From the NCBI RefSeq assembly GCF_011758805.1, contig NZ_JAANOW010000001.1, positions 2,542,001 through 2,606,000 of the forward strand: a stretch of 64,000 bases of DNA. The letters are read 5' to 3'. The DNA is from Mycolicibacterium fluoranthenivorans (GTDB lineage Bacteria; Actinomycetota; Actinomycetes; Mycobacteriales; Mycobacteriaceae). The number at the start of each line of letters is the position of its first letter. Within the stretch, counting starts at the first letter, position 1. Of the stretch, positions 43,970-53,654 are shown one piece after another. A program made the translations under genes and the position numbers. Below the pieces are notes generated by a model. It saw only the letters and a program-made list of their open reading frames with translations. It did not search any database and was not told the origin of the DNA.

Positions 43970-44871
43970 CCACCGTGGCCGAACACTCCACTGCAGGCGG
44001 TGTCGACGAGCCGGAATTCGAGAAGCTCGCCAAGCGGGTGGACGATGCGATGCGCGCGCTGGCGGGGCTGGACCCGATGTCGCGGGCCATCGCCGAGGAG
44101 GTCAAGGCGTCCGTCGAGGCGATTCACCGGGCCGGACTGGTCAGCATCGTACGCAGGCTCAAGGCCGACGAGGCGACTCGTGCGGCATTGTTCGAGCTGG
44201 TCGACGACCCGGTGGTGCACCTGCTGCTGTCGATTCATGAGATTGTCCGGCCCGATCCGATGACGCTGGCCAATCGTGTGCTGGCGCAGGTGCGGCCGCA
44301 GTTGCAAAGTCATGGCGGCGATGTCGCCTTGGTGCGCGTCGAGGACGGCACCGCGTTCGTCCGGCTCGAGGGCGCGTGCAATGGCTGCTCGATGTCGTCG
44401 GTGACGCTACGCACCCTGGTCGAGGGTGCGCTCACCGAAGGCGTCCCCGGCGTGCACCTGGTCGAAGTGCTGCCTAACGAACCGTCGCCGACCCTGATAT
44501 CGGTGGAGTCGTTGACCATCGGGCTGAATCCGGCCAACGAAGGTTGGGTGCGGGTAGGCCCAGTCGCCGATGTGCCCGACGGGAACATCACCGCGACAAG
44601 CCTGACGGCTGACTCCGGCGCCTACGCGGAGGTCGTGCTCGTCAACGTCGGAAACAGAATCACGGCGTACCGAAATGAATGTGCCCATGAGGCACTGCCT
44701 TTGGATAATGCGGTGCTTGATGTCAGCAACGGGACACTCACCTGTCCCTGGCACGGTTTCTGTTACGACGCGACATCGGGTGAGTGCCTGACCGCACCGG
44801 GTGCCCAGTTGGAGCAGCTGCCGCTACGGGTCGACGACGCCGACGTCTGGGTCCGAGTCGGGCGGGGATGA
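43966..44871 (+). CDS. hucE: NifU-like/Rieske fusion protein (HucE-like electron carrier)
   Basis: 301 residues. An N-terminal helical part (about 1-95), a NifU C-terminal-type domain (HGGDVALVRV ... GACNGCSMSS, with Cys-x2-Cys for an iron-sulfur cluster), and a C-terminal Rieske domain with CAHEALPL and CPWHGFCYD, the Cys-x-His plus Cys-x2-His set for a 2Fe-2S cluster. In M. smegmatis the equivalent gene hucE is proposed to relay electrons from hydrogenase to the respiratory chain. The symbol is from that similarity of domains and position. Confidence 0.8.
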   Translation: MTTVAEHSTAGGVDEPEFEKLAKRVDDAMRALAGLDPMSRAIAEEVKASVEAIHRAGLVSIVRRLKADEATRAALFELVDDPVVHLLLSIHEIVRPDPMTLANRVLAQVRPQLQSHGGDVALVRVEDGTAFVRLEGACNGCSMSSVTLRTLVEGALTEGVPGVHLVEVLPNEPSPTLISVESLTIGLNPANEGWVRVGPVADVPDGNITATSLTADSGAYAEVVLVNVGNRITAYRNECAHEALPLDNAVLDVSNGTLTCPWHGFCYDATSGECLTAPGAQLEQLPLRVDDADVWVRVGRG

Positions 44872-44880
44872 GCTGACAAC

Positions 44881-46059
44881 ATGAGCCGCTACACCGTCCG
44901 CATGAATGTCAGCGGACGACCCGACCGGCGCGATATTGCCCCCGAGGTTGATCTGCGTGGCGGCTGGTCGCCAGAGGTGTGGCTGGGCGCGCCCGCCCCC
45001 GGTGGCCTGGCGCTGCCGCCGGCGGCCCCGACGATGGCCTGGATGTATTCGCCTCGGGGAGTTTTCCTCGGCGAGAACCTGGTCGTGGTAGCAGATTCCG
45101 GCAACCATCGGGTGCTGATCTGGCACGGCATACCCAGCGATGATGAGCAACCTGCCGATGTGGTGCTCGGTCAGCCCGACGGTACGACCGAGGGCCGGGC
45201 GGCCAACGGACGTGGCCCCGAACGCGGGATGAATCTGCCGACCGGGGTGCTGGTGCACCAGGGGCGATTGATCGTCGCGGACGCCTGGCACCACCGCATC
45301 CTGGTGTGGGATGAGGTTCCCATGCTCAGCGATACGCCCCCGGATCACGTTCTCGGGCAGCCTGATTCGTCCAGTGTTGCCCCGAATCGTGCCGGTGAGT
45401 GTTCGGCGTCGACGTTCTACTGGCCGTTCGGCATCGCCGTCGTCGGTACCCGCTTCTGGGTTGCGGATACCGGTAACCGGCGGGTGCTCGGCTGGCATGG
45501 GGGCATCCCCGATCCTGGATGTCCGGCCGATATCGTGCTCGGGCAGCCTGACGGCACCCAGCGCGAGGAGAACCGCGGTGGCGCGGCGGGCCCGGCCAGT
45601 TTCCGCTGGCCGCACGACATCGCCGGCGACGGTGACCAGCTGCTGGTCGCTGATGCCGGCGACCATCGGATACTCGGCTGGTCCCCACACCCCGAGGCCG
45701 ATCGCCCGGCGGATATCGTCGTCGGCCAGCCGGACTTCAGCAGCGTGACCGAATGGCCGTACGGACCGCACACCGGCGACCGGTTCCGCTTTCCCTACGC
45801 GATCGGTCTGGACGGCCGGCGCCTGGCGATCGCCGACACCGCGAACAATCGGATTCTGTTGTGGGATGGTGTGCCCGCGGACGGCCGTGCAGCGGATCAT
45901 GTTCTGGCGCAGCCGGATTTCGCGTCCAACGGAGAGAACCGGTGGACGTCGGTGAAGCCGGACACCCTGTGCTGGCCGTACGGGATCTCGTTGCGGGGCG
46001 ATCGGTTGGCGGTCGCGGACTCCGGTAACAATCGCGTGATGATCTGGCGTCGCTCGTGA
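44881..46059 (+). CDS. NHL-repeat beta-propeller protein of the huc operon
   Basis: 392 residues, ATG nine bases after the Rieske gene. Five or six NHL blades with the repeated signature VADSGNHRVLIWHG, VADAWHHRILVWDE, VADTGNRRVLGWHG, VADAGDHRILGWSP, IADTANNRILLWDG and VADSGNNRVMIWRR, each followed by an ADxVLGQPD element. No signal peptide, so it is cytosolic. A propeller scaffold in a hydrogenase operon probably supports complex assembly; no catalytic role is visible. Overlaps the next gene by GTGA. Confidence 0.88.
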   Translation: MSRYTVRMNVSGRPDRRDIAPEVDLRGGWSPEVWLGAPAPGGLALPPAAPTMAWMYSPRGVFLGENLVVVADSGNHRVLIWHGIPSDDEQPADVVLGQPDGTTEGRAANGRGPERGMNLPTGVLVHQGRLIVADAWHHRILVWDEVPMLSDTPPDHVLGQPDSSSVAPNRAGECSASTFYWPFGIAVVGTRFWVADTGNRRVLGWHGGIPDPGCPADIVLGQPDGTQREENRGGAAGPASFRWPHDIAGDGDQLLVADAGDHRILGWSPHPEADRPADIVVGQPDFSSVTEWPYGPHTGDRFRFPYAIGLDGRRLAIADTANNRILLWDGVPADGRAADHVLAQPDFASNGENRWTSVKPDTLCWPYGISLRGDRLAVADSGNNRVMIWRRS

Positions 46060-46883
46060 GGCCCCGGATCGTCCAGGACGAAGGTCAGTTGGGCTTCTTC
46101 TGGGTGACGGCGCGCGGCGCGCCGACATCGCTACCAGCCCTGGTCGCCGCCGATGACGAGCCGGACCGGCTGGTTGCCACGCACCTCGAGGCGATCGACG
46201 ACGCGCTGATCATCGCCGCCGGGCGGTTCGGTGAGATACTCGGCGGCGGGCGGCGCCCGACCCGCGACGAACGCGATGACCTGCGTAGCCTGCACCGCGC
46301 CCTCGATCGGCTCTGCCACGAGTATGCGACCGCACTGCAGGCGACTGTGCGCACCGCCGATCTTCGGGCGGGCAAGATCATCGGCACCGCGGCGCTGTTC
46401 TCCATCCTGGCCCGCGAGCCGCTCGGATTGCTCGGGCCCGCACCGTTCGACGGCGAGCTCGACGATCCGGCGGTCGGTGTCGTCGGCGGGTTCGGTGAGC
46501 TGGTGCAGGTCGACCCGGACCGGCCGTGGCTGGGAGCTCGTTGGGTTGTGAGAACTGAAGCAGGACAACGCTATCCGTTGACACTATCGATGCTTCTGTT
46601 CGACAGCTCGGGGGTGAACAAGGAAGCGTCGCGCAAGGAACACCTGGAAGCGCTGCGGACCGTGGTCGGCGCGGCCACGACCGCCGGTGCCGACCCGATG
46701 GCAGTCACTTGTGCGCTGGACTGGCTGCTGTACGACTGGCTGATGGCGCACCGGGACGGCCCGGACAGTGCCGAGATCGTGTTCCCCAAGGGCTACGAGC
46801 CGGATGCGGTCCTCATCGTCGCGGCGGCGGCGGCCTCCGCCGCGGCCAGGGCGACATTCGATCCCGGGTTGCTCGGCCTCTAG
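46056..46883 (+). CDS. hypothetical protein, last gene of the huc operon
   Basis: 275 residues, GTG overlapping the NHL gene stop. No known family recognised. Mainly helical with a charged middle (RRPTRDERDDLRSLHRALDRLCHEY) and an Ala-rich C-terminus (VLIVAAAAASAAARATFDP). No signal or membrane helix. Coupling to the NHL gene and codon character say it is real and belongs with the hydrogenase. Confidence 0.75.
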   Translation: MRPRIVQDEGQLGFFWVTARGAPTSLPALVAADDEPDRLVATHLEAIDDALIIAAGRFGEILGGGRRPTRDERDDLRSLHRALDRLCHEYATALQATVRTADLRAGKIIGTAALFSILAREPLGLLGPAPFDGELDDPAVGVVGGFGELVQVDPDRPWLGARWVVRTEAGQRYPLTLSMLLFDSSGVNKEASRKEHLEALRTVVGAATTAGADPMAVTCALDWLLYDWLMAHRDGPDSAEIVFPKGYEPDAVLIVAAAAASAAARATFDPGLLGL

Positions 46884-46906
46884 GTTGCGGTGATTCAGCC
46901 CCTGCG

Positions 46907-46923
46907 CCCGGGACTCGCCCGGG
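46907..46923. terminator. possible terminator of the huc operon
   Basis: CCCGGG, five bases, CCCGGG, starting 24 bases after the last huc gene. Short but fully GC stem. Confidence 0.35.
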
Positions 46924-47181
46924 TGACCACGCAGGTCTCCGCAGCTCGGCCGTAGGACGATGAAGAAGGGTGTTGCGCGGCAGTAGAAGTCAGGCGCACG
47001 ACCGCTGGTCGTGTACCCCGGGCGGTCCCCGAGCCGCCAGGGGGTGTATCCCGACGCGTGCTCCATCGTGATGGCCGCCTCCCGCGATGGCCTCGGAGCA
47101 GTCAGTGCTTGCCCTTCCATGCACGCTGCTGAGCAGACTATTTGTATGTTAATCTAATTTTTGTGCTGGCATCTAGCGTTG
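46924..47181. other. intergenic region between huc operon and block 3
   Basis: No gene. GC falls sharply around 47135-47165 (TATTTGTATGTTAATCTAAT), which looks like the promoter of the thioesterase gene. Confidence 0.4.
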
Positions 47182-47694
47182 ATGCCATTCATCCTTGAGT
47201 CGTTGCGAAGGAACGCGTTGTCTAGATACATTCCGCCGCCATTTGGTGGCAGCTGGCAGGATTGGGCTGCGTGGGGGTCAGAGCTCTCGGTGGCAAAGGG
47301 CCTGAATCTGAAGTGCACCCACGTCGAGGCCGGCCGCGCCACGTTCGTCTTGGATGGTGACGATTGGTTCATCAATTTCAATGGTGCGGTCAACGGCGGC
47401 ATCGTCATCGCCTGCGCCGATTATACTTTCGGCCTAGTGGCGACGACATTGTTGGACCCGCAGACTGTTCCGGCTACGGCCACATTCACCAGCGACTTCC
47501 TTCGCCCTGCCATACCGCCGATAACCTTCCACGCGTCGGTAGATCGGATCGGACGCACCATGGCCTTCATCTCAGTTCGGGTGACCGACCGCAACGGCAA
47601 GACATGCAACGAGGTCCGAGGGACGATGATCGTCGACGGTTCATCGAGGACCGCGGCGGTCCCAGGCATGGTTTCTTCGATCGAAGTGGAGTAG
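47182..47694 (+). CDS. PaaI-family hotdog thioesterase
   Basis: 170 residues from ATG 47182; a TTG at 47161 is possible. Single hotdog fold: FNGAVNGGIVIACADYTFGLVA is the PaaI-type catalytic helix (Asn/Gly with a downstream Asp), and FTSDFLRPAIP and RTMAFISVRVTDRNGKTCNEVRGTM are the following strands. It releases free acids from acyl- or aryl-CoA, preventing CoA trapping in catabolic routes. Stand-alone, followed 172 bases later by a TetR gene that may control it. Confidence 0.82.
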   Translation: MPFILESLRRNALSRYIPPPFGGSWQDWAAWGSELSVAKGLNLKCTHVEAGRATFVLDGDDWFINFNGAVNGGIVIACADYTFGLVATTLLDPQTVPATATFTSDFLRPAIPPITFHASVDRIGRTMAFISVRVTDRNGKTCNEVRGTMIVDGSSRTAAVPGMVSSIEVE

Positions 47695-47866
47695 TGCTTC
47701 GTGCGGTATCGGCCTTGAGGCGCTTTCGGCGTTTCCTGCGCATGTGCCTACAATCGATGGCAATCGTGCGGTGAGAGAGTGATGATCATGCCATTTGGGT
47801 TGTCTGCGGTTGGCGCATGGTGTGTCTGCCGAGCCTTTGACCGACCGCTGTGCCGAGGGGGTCGCA

Positions 47867-48475
47867 TTGACAGGTGAGACGAGATCGGCTGTGGCGAAGG
47901 ACAAGCCAGCGACAGGCTTGCGTGAGCGCAGTAAGCAGCTCCGCATCGATCGCATCGTTGACGCGGCGCTGGAGATCCTCCGCGAGAACCCTGACGAGAA
48001 TCTGACATTGGATCGCGTGGCGGCTCGGGCAGAAGTCGCCCCCATGACCGTGTTCAATCTCATCGGGAACCGCGATCAGCTGTGGAACGCGATGACTGAT
48101 CGGGCGTTGAAGAGTCTCGAGCCGTCCTCGGTGGCGATCACGGATCCGCGGGAGCGGGCGTACGCGATCGTCGAGGAGGTGGTACGTGTTCTACGGTCGG
48201 ACCCTGACGTCTTCCGCCAGTTGTTGGCCGGCTGGAGTCAGAGCGGCCGCGTCCTGCAGCACGATCCCACCGCTGCGCTGATCGACTGTCTACATCAAGC
48301 CCTCAGGGAGGGAACGGCAAAGCCGGGTGTCAACGCCCGTAAGTACGGGGAGGTGCTCGCCGCCGGCTTGATCGGCACAATCCACCAGTGGACTGCCGGA
48401 TTGCTCAGCGATCGTGCCTTCCGGTTGCGGGCGCGCGCCGTCGTCGATGTCGTGTTCGACGCCGCTCGGCCCTAA
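47867..48475 (+). CDS. TetR/AcrR family transcriptional regulator
   Basis: 202 residues from TTG 47867, chosen because GAGGGGG lies seven bases ahead; the frame is open to 47795 and GTG at 47891 would also work. Helix-turn-helix at about residues 25-70 (IDRIVDAALEILRENPDENLTLDRVAARAEVAPMTVFNLIGNRDQLW). The rest is a TetR ligand domain. Target probably within block 3. Confidence 0.85.
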   Translation: MTGETRSAVAKDKPATGLRERSKQLRIDRIVDAALEILRENPDENLTLDRVAARAEVAPMTVFNLIGNRDQLWNAMTDRALKSLEPSSVAITDPRERAYAIVEEVVRVLRSDPDVFRQLLAGWSQSGRVLQHDPTAALIDCLHQALREGTAKPGVNARKYGEVLAAGLIGTIHQWTAGLLSDRAFRLRARAVVDVVFDAARP

Positions 48476-49103
48476 TGGCAATCGGCGACTCGGCTCACCG
48501 GTAACGGGTAACTCCACCGTCGGGGGAAGGATTTATTCTGACCAGCGGGGGGCTGGGCGCAGGCAGATGACCGTCACACCCGCGATGAGGAAGATGTAGT
48601 TACTGATCGGTCGTGGTGGGCGTCAGCGTGGCCCGCCCAGCCGAACGTCTTGTCGATGTGGCAACCTTGGTGCCGCTGTCCGTCGACTACGAGTACATGC
48701 ATCCCTGGGCAGCGAACCGGCTGTGCTTGACATCGTGTCGACAGCCAGCGTGACTGCGCTGCAATCGTTTACGTCGAGATGAAGGTGCCTGACGCGTCAT
48801 CGATCGGCTCGGGCGCTTCGTGGGTCATGCCGGGGATGTCGGTGAGCAGGTCGGTGGTCAGCATCGCCTCGTAGCTGGGGATCGCTGCGCAGGAGGGTAT
48901 CTTCAGCGAGGTTCGTGCCGAACGTGGATCCGATGTCTGACGTGAACCGCGTGGGAACCGACGAGAACCAGTTTTGTGATCGCCTGCGGATCGAGCGCTG
49001 CCGCGCGGTAGGCCCGGCTCGACTCCACCGAACGGCATACATGCGCCTCCTTGGACGCTCCATTTATGATCATCGACGTCTTGATAATAGGGACGAGGTT
49101 GTT
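48476..49103. other. 628-base stretch without a confident gene
   Basis: Open frames are short and overlap on all strands. On the minus strand near 48770-48900 a frame reading AIPSYEAMLTTDLLTDIPG vaguely recalls the C-terminal part of luciferase-like monooxygenases, but too little remains to call it. The stretch looks like decayed coding DNA. Confidence 0.45.
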
Positions 49104-49610
49104 GTGACGCTTTCCCTTTCGTACAACTCCGGCGGAGTCTGTGAGATCACCTTGAACAGACCGGAGGTGCTCAACCGCTTCGACAATCAGTTGCAGATCG
49201 ATCTTGCCCACGGCATTGGGCATACATTGCGGCGGATCCCCCGGTGAGGGTGGTGGTGCTGGCGTCTACGAGAAAGGCATTTTCCGCTGGGGGGATTTCG
49301 AGCTGATGCAGGTTGCTCATGACGATGCCGCCGTCCGCGCGGCGACCGTCGAGGCGGGTCAGAACCTGGTGCAGGCCTTTCTGGCCCTCAAGCAGCCGAT
49401 CGTGGTAGCCGGCGACGGGGAATGCCCCCTCTGGCCGGCGGCGGAGGGAATGCTGTGGGCTCGACGCTATCTGCTTATCGATGAGCCCGCGGAGACGCTG
49501 GTGCGGGCCCGCGAGATCGCTGGTTGCTTTGCCGCGCTGCCTCCGCGCCGCGTCCCGCGAAGGGCGGGCGCCGTCGTTCACCGGTCACTGAATCCGCCGA
49601 AACTCGCACT
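49104..49610 (+). pseudogene. enoyl-CoA hydratase/isomerase, frameshifted and internally deleted
   Basis: The first segment, from GTG 49104, reads CEITLNRPEVLNRFDNQLQ, the crotonase N-terminus, and ends at TGA 49244-49246. After a shift the next frame reads VRVVVLASTRKAFSAGG, and after a second shift at the GGGGGG run (about 49291) it reads DFELMQVAHDDAAVR and LALKQPIVVA. The oxyanion-hole and catalytic Glu region expected after that is missing; instead WPAAEGML and ARRYLL follow, then the end region. At least two frameshifts and one deletion make it non-functional. Confidence 0.75.
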
Positions 49611-49961
49611 TAATGAGACGGTTCGTACCTATAATCAATTGCCATGTATGACCCGGCGACGGTACCTGATGCGATCGAAGCCCACCGGGTTGCGGTTCCT
49701 GCCGGTTTGGGGCTGGTGATGGCGCGACAGAACCCCGCCATGATCACCGCAGTCGTCATGGCTAAACGGCACGGCGTGCTTCCCCGGCGTCATGCTGGCC
49801 GGTGTCACCGTCGTGGTGTGGCGGGCCAACCGGTCGACGCCTACTGGTCCAGGACAGGCTGAAGGACAACATCTTTCGTCTCGAGCTGGAGAAGAACATC
49901 CGACGTTATGTTGATCGACAACCCGACCTGGCATCCCAGGGCGTGCACCGTTGAAAGGTTC
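49611..49961. other. decayed region before the hydrolase gene
   Basis: Fragments in different frames (MYDPATVPDAIEAHRVAVPAG; RLKDNIFRLELEKNIRRYV) look protein-like but I cannot assign them. No intact gene. Confidence 0.4.
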
Positions 49962-50684
49962 ATGATGAAGACGTTTGTGCTGGTCCATGGCGGCATGCAT
50001 GGTTCGTGGTGCTGGGACCCGATCGTCGGGCCGCTGCGCGCCGCGGGCCATCACGTCACGGCGGTCGACCTGCCTGGCCGGCCCGGAGGTCCGGTGGGCT
50101 CGACGGTCGACATGAATTCCTATGTCGAGGTGGTTACAGCAGCTATCGACGCGGCGTCGGGTCCGGTCGTCCTCGCGGTGCACAGCCTCGGCGGCGTCAC
50201 CGCGAGCCTGGCCGCCGAGTCTCGTGCCGAGTCCATCTCACGACTGGTCTTCGTGAACTCGTTGCTGGTCGACGACGGAGAGACCGCGCTCGGCGCGGTG
50301 CTGCGGGGCGGGTCGGAGTGCGTACTCACTCGGGAGGGTGCACTGGTGGCATCTGCAGACGGGTCGACGATCGCGCTGGATTCGCCGGAGACAGGTGTGG
50401 ATGCCTTCTACAACTGCTGTGATCCCGAGGTCGCCAGGAATGCCGTGGCCAGGCTGGTACCCGAGCCGCTCCCGCCGGTCCTGGAACCGCTCTCGATCAC
50501 GACGGGTCGATTCGGCGCGGTGCCCAAGACCTACGTAGGCGCTCGCCGAGATCATGTGCTGCCCTGGGCGCTTCAGACGTCAATGGCTGACGCCTACTCG
50601 GCCGAGTTCGTCGAGCTCGGCGGCGACCATTCACCGGTTCTGTCGGCAACCGACGACCTGCTGTCCGTGCTCGCCGAGGCGTGA
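49962..50684 (+). CDS. alpha/beta hydrolase (methylesterase/EstC-like)
   Basis: 240 residues from ATG 49962 with GAAAGG ahead. N-terminal strand and oxyanion loop FVLVHGGMHGSWCWDPI, nucleophile Ser in VHSLGG, acid in GARRDHVLPW and His in GGDHSPVLS: the small alpha/beta hydrolase_6 type (EstC, plant methylesterase and hydroxynitrile-lyase relatives). Cytosolic. Substrate unknown; the following TetR gene may regulate it. Confidence 0.85.
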   Translation: MMKTFVLVHGGMHGSWCWDPIVGPLRAAGHHVTAVDLPGRPGGPVGSTVDMNSYVEVVTAAIDAASGPVVLAVHSLGGVTASLAAESRAESISRLVFVNSLLVDDGETALGAVLRGGSECVLTREGALVASADGSTIALDSPETGVDAFYNCCDPEVARNAVARLVPEPLPPVLEPLSITTGRFGAVPKTYVGARRDHVLPWALQTSMADAYSAEFVELGGDHSPVLSATDDLLSVLAEA

Positions 50685-51511
50685 TCCGGCCTCGGCGACC
50701 CTGCGGGCCGATGAGCCGGGTCAGAGCCCAGCCGGCTGCTGGGGATGCTCCTGGGATCTGAGAAGGCCGACCAGGGCGTCGTTGTGATTCCGGCACGGCC
50801 GACCACCAATGCCGACGATGTGCACGGAGGATCGCCGGTGTCGCTGTCAATACCGAGATCGGGTGCGCCACTTCATATGCCGCGGTTGTGCCCGCGCTGG
50901 CCACTCACCCCGGCCTTCAGGTGCTCAGTACGTGGCTGCAGTCGTCCGCGACCAACCAGTAGGTGGAACTCAAAGCGGTCCTCGCGAGGGCCCCAGAGCG
51001 CGGGTGACGCCGATCGTCTGCACTATCGGACTGATCGAGGACTGGATACGCGGAATGACGAAGGGTGGTGCCGTCTCGCATGCCGCTGTTCGTCACTGGT
51101 TCGGCCGGCGGTCGCGCCCGTCACCGGCCAGGGCGAAGGAGCGCGCGTCGCAGCGATGTCCGCCAGGGCGGGCTGCCACTCGGGTGTTCTGTTCTCGGCG
51201 ATCTGTTCGTGCTCGCCGTTCTTTTACGCCCAGCTCTCTGTCGATAGAACGCGGGCAGTCGACTACGGATGGCGGTTCGATGGCCGGTTACTCGTGACTC
51301 ACGACCTCGATCCTGGCCACCGGTTACAAGACTCCGAGTCTCGAACTGTCACGAGCCGCAGGCGTGAGTGTCAATCCGACACGCGTTCGGCGTAGCCTCG
51401 CAGCCCCCTGTCGGCGACCCACGTCTGATCGCGTTTAGCCCTGATGGCGGCGTAATGCGACGACGAGGCTCTAAACTCGCTGGAGAACCCGACCGCAACG
51501 AGGAGAAATCA
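50685..51511. other. 827-base stretch without a confident gene
   Basis: Overlapping open frames on both strands, none with a start plus ribosome site and family motif. One short plus-strand frame near 50830-50950 (GVAVNTEIGCATSYAAVVPAL) looks protein-like but ends quickly. Probably eroded coding DNA and the promoter of the TetR gene. Confidence 0.45.
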
Positions 51512-52177
51512 GTGCCGCAACCTCCGAAGGGCGAGGCGCCAAGGCGACCCAGGGGCCGGCCCCGTCTCGCGATAGACCGCGATGCGGTGGCCGATGCGGT
51601 CGCAGCGCTGTTCGCCGAGGGCGGCTACGAGGCGGTGTCCGTTGTCGGCACCGCAGACAAGCTCGGCGTCTCCCGCGCGACGCTGTACCGAACGGTATCC
51701 ACGAGAGAGGATCTTCTCGGGATCCTGTTCGAACGCAGCACGAGTGATCTCACACAGCGTGCGACGGCACTGATTGCGAGCATCGATGATCCCGCTGAGC
51801 GACTTACCGCGATGATCAGGTTGCAGGCCGAGGCCGCGGTGAACATGCGGAGCTACTTGGGTGTGTTTTTCGGTGGCGTGGGTGTGCCCGCAGATGTCTA
51901 CGCGCGCTGGCATTCCTGGAGTCGCCAGTACGAGAAGTTATGGGTCGGTGTGGTCAGCGACACCATGGAGGTGGGATACCTGGACAAGGGCAATCCTGTG
52001 GTCATCGCGAGGCTGATCCTCGGCATGATGATCTGGGTCTCGCGCTGGTATCGCCCCGGGGAGGACATCAGCATCGAAGAGATCGCTGAAACCGCGACTC
52101 ACCTCGTCCGCGTGGGGCATGCGGCGTCCCCTGCCCAAAGCGCTTCCACTCGCAAGCGAGCCAGAGGTCAACGCTGA
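51512..52177 (+). CDS. TetR/AcrR family transcriptional regulator
   Basis: 221 residues from GTG 51512, which has GAGGAG spaced correctly; longer starts upstream (ATG 51455) lack a site. A basic Pro/Arg arm (RRPRGRPRL) precedes the helix-turn-helix (AVADAVAALFAEGGYEAVSVVGTADKLGVSRATLYRTVSTREDLL). The C-terminal part resembles TetR_C regulators. Neighbouring hydrolase and minus-strand alcohol dehydrogenase genes are likely targets. Confidence 0.87.
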   Translation: MPQPPKGEAPRRPRGRPRLAIDRDAVADAVAALFAEGGYEAVSVVGTADKLGVSRATLYRTVSTREDLLGILFERSTSDLTQRATALIASIDDPAERLTAMIRLQAEAAVNMRSYLGVFFGGVGVPADVYARWHSWSRQYEKLWVGVVSDTMEVGYLDKGNPVVIARLILGMMIWVSRWYRPGEDISIEEIAETATHLVRVGHAASPAQSASTRKRARGQR

Positions 52178-52398
52178 GCCAGGCAGCAGGCCGTCGAACC
52201 AGGCGCATGCCTGATCTTCCAGACCATCTCGACAATGCTCGGTCTCTTATTGGTGTCACTTGCCGTTTACGGCAAGTCCGGCAGCTTCCACTTGGCGGCG
52301 TAGCTGTGTCGACTCGAGCTGGAGAACGGCGTCCGCCGTCAGGTGGTGGACGGCGTCGTCATCGCCACCATCGCGGTGCTGACCGCCGGTGCGACGCT
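52178..52398. other. intergenic region between TetR gene and adh
   Basis: No intact gene. A short plus-strand frame ending near 52400 (VVIATIAVLTAGATL) is hydrophobic but has no clear start. Confidence 0.35.
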
Positions 52399-53511
52399 CT
52401 AGTGCTGGTGCTTGACGATTCCGCGGATCATGCGTCCGGCGAGCATGTCGTCGTAGGCGACGTTGATATCTTGCAGCTTGTATTCGTTGGTCACTACCTC
52501 ATCGAGCTTGAGCTTGCCCTGCCGGTACAGGCTGAGCAGACGCGGGATGTCGGCCCGCGGGTTCGCTTCACCGAAAAGGCTTCCTAGCAAACGCTTTTGA
52601 AATAGAGTAAACATGGCCAGCGGTATAGTGGGGGAGATGTCGGAGAACGGCGCGAGGGCCGTGAGGACCACCGCGCCCGCCTTCCGCACGAGGTCCAGAG
52701 ATGCGCCGATCATCGGCCCTTCGACCCGCCCGACGGTCAGAATCGCCGAGTCGGCCATCACGCCGCGAGTGAGCTCGCGAGCTGTCTCGGCAGCGTCGGC
52801 GAAGCTGGTGGCAAAATGCGTCGCGCCGAGTGACAGCGCCTTGTCGCGTTTGTCCGCGACAAGGTCGACGGCAATGATGTTCTCCGCACCGGCGATGGCC
52901 GCGCCCTGAATCGCGCCCGCGCCGATGCCGCCGACGCCGATCACCACCACGGTGTCGCCGGGTGCGACAGCGGCGGTGTTGACGGCCGAGCCCCAGCCCG
53001 TGGTGACACCACACCCGATCAGACAGGCGCGCGTCAGGTCGTGGTCATCGTCGATCTTGACCAGTGATGCTTCCGGAACCGTGCCGTAGGGAGCGAAGGT
53101 GCCCAGCAAGCTCAACGCGCCGATATCCTGGCCGCGAGCATGCCTGCGGAACGTGCCGTCGAGGTTGGGGCCGGCCATGATGAGGGCGCCCATATCGCAG
53201 AGGTTCTGCCGTCCCGTCGAACACCATCGGCAGCGCCCGCATGCCGGGATGAAGGACCCGACCACGTGGTCACCGGGCTTGAGCGTCGTCACCCCGGGCC
53301 CGACCTCCTCGACGATGCCGGCGCCTTCGTGCCCCCCGACCGTCGGCATCATGGCGGGGGCCTCGCCGGCCCGCGGATGATGATCGGAATGACACAATCC
53401 GGTCGCCTGCCAGGCAACCAGCACCTCACCAGCGCGGGGGCCGTCCAGCTCCACTTCCTCAATGCTCCAGTCCTGGTGCGGGCCCCACAGTACTGCGGCA
53501 TCCATCAGCAT
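52399..53511 (-). CDS. zinc-dependent alcohol dehydrogenase (NDMA-dependent ADH type)
   Basis: 370 residues from ATG 53511 (ATG 53505 also possible). Catalytic zinc: Cys in TGLCHSDHH, and His-Glu in GGHEGAGIVEEVG. Structural zinc: CGRCRWCSTGRQNLC. Rossmann loop VGVGGIGAGAIQG. The length and the pattern around GSFIPACGRC match the actinobacterial NDMA-dependent alcohol dehydrogenase family, whose NAD stays bound and which depends on an unusual redox partner. It would oxidise an alcohol or hydroxy-acyl compound in block 3. Confidence 0.88.
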   Translation of the reverse strand: MLMDAAVLWGPHQDWSIEEVELDGPRAGEVLVAWQATGLCHSDHHPRAGEAPAMMPTVGGHEGAGIVEEVGPGVTTLKPGDHVVGSFIPACGRCRWCSTGRQNLCDMGALIMAGPNLDGTFRRHARGQDIGALSLLGTFAPYGTVPEASLVKIDDDHDLTRACLIGCGVTTGWGSAVNTAAVAPGDTVVVIGVGGIGAGAIQGAAIAGAENIIAVDLVADKRDKALSLGATHFATSFADAAETARELTRGVMADSAILTVGRVEGPMIGASLDLVRKAGAVVLTALAPFSDISPTIPLAMFTLFQKRLLGSLFGEANPRADIPRLLSLYRQGKLKLDEVVTNEYKLQDINVAYDDMLAGRMIRGIVKHQH

Positions 53512-53654
53512 CGTTGTCCTCGTTCCGTTGAAAGGGGATGGTGTTCGCCTGCGAAGTTCGATCCGATCGGGGCGGTCCGCTTGGCGAAAGGGGTCAAATC
53601 CCAGTGGGCCCAGTCAATCGCCGTGCCCGCTGCGCCGCCGTGCGCGTCATACGT

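Noticed and set aside
48769..49038. 89-codon minus-strand frame resembling a monooxygenase tail
   Set aside because: Too short, no start with ribosome site, and the similarity is only impressionistic.
50745..51395. 216-codon plus-strand frame
   Set aside because: Composition is Arg/Ser/Cys-rich without domain motif, and other frames in the same stretch look equally likely.
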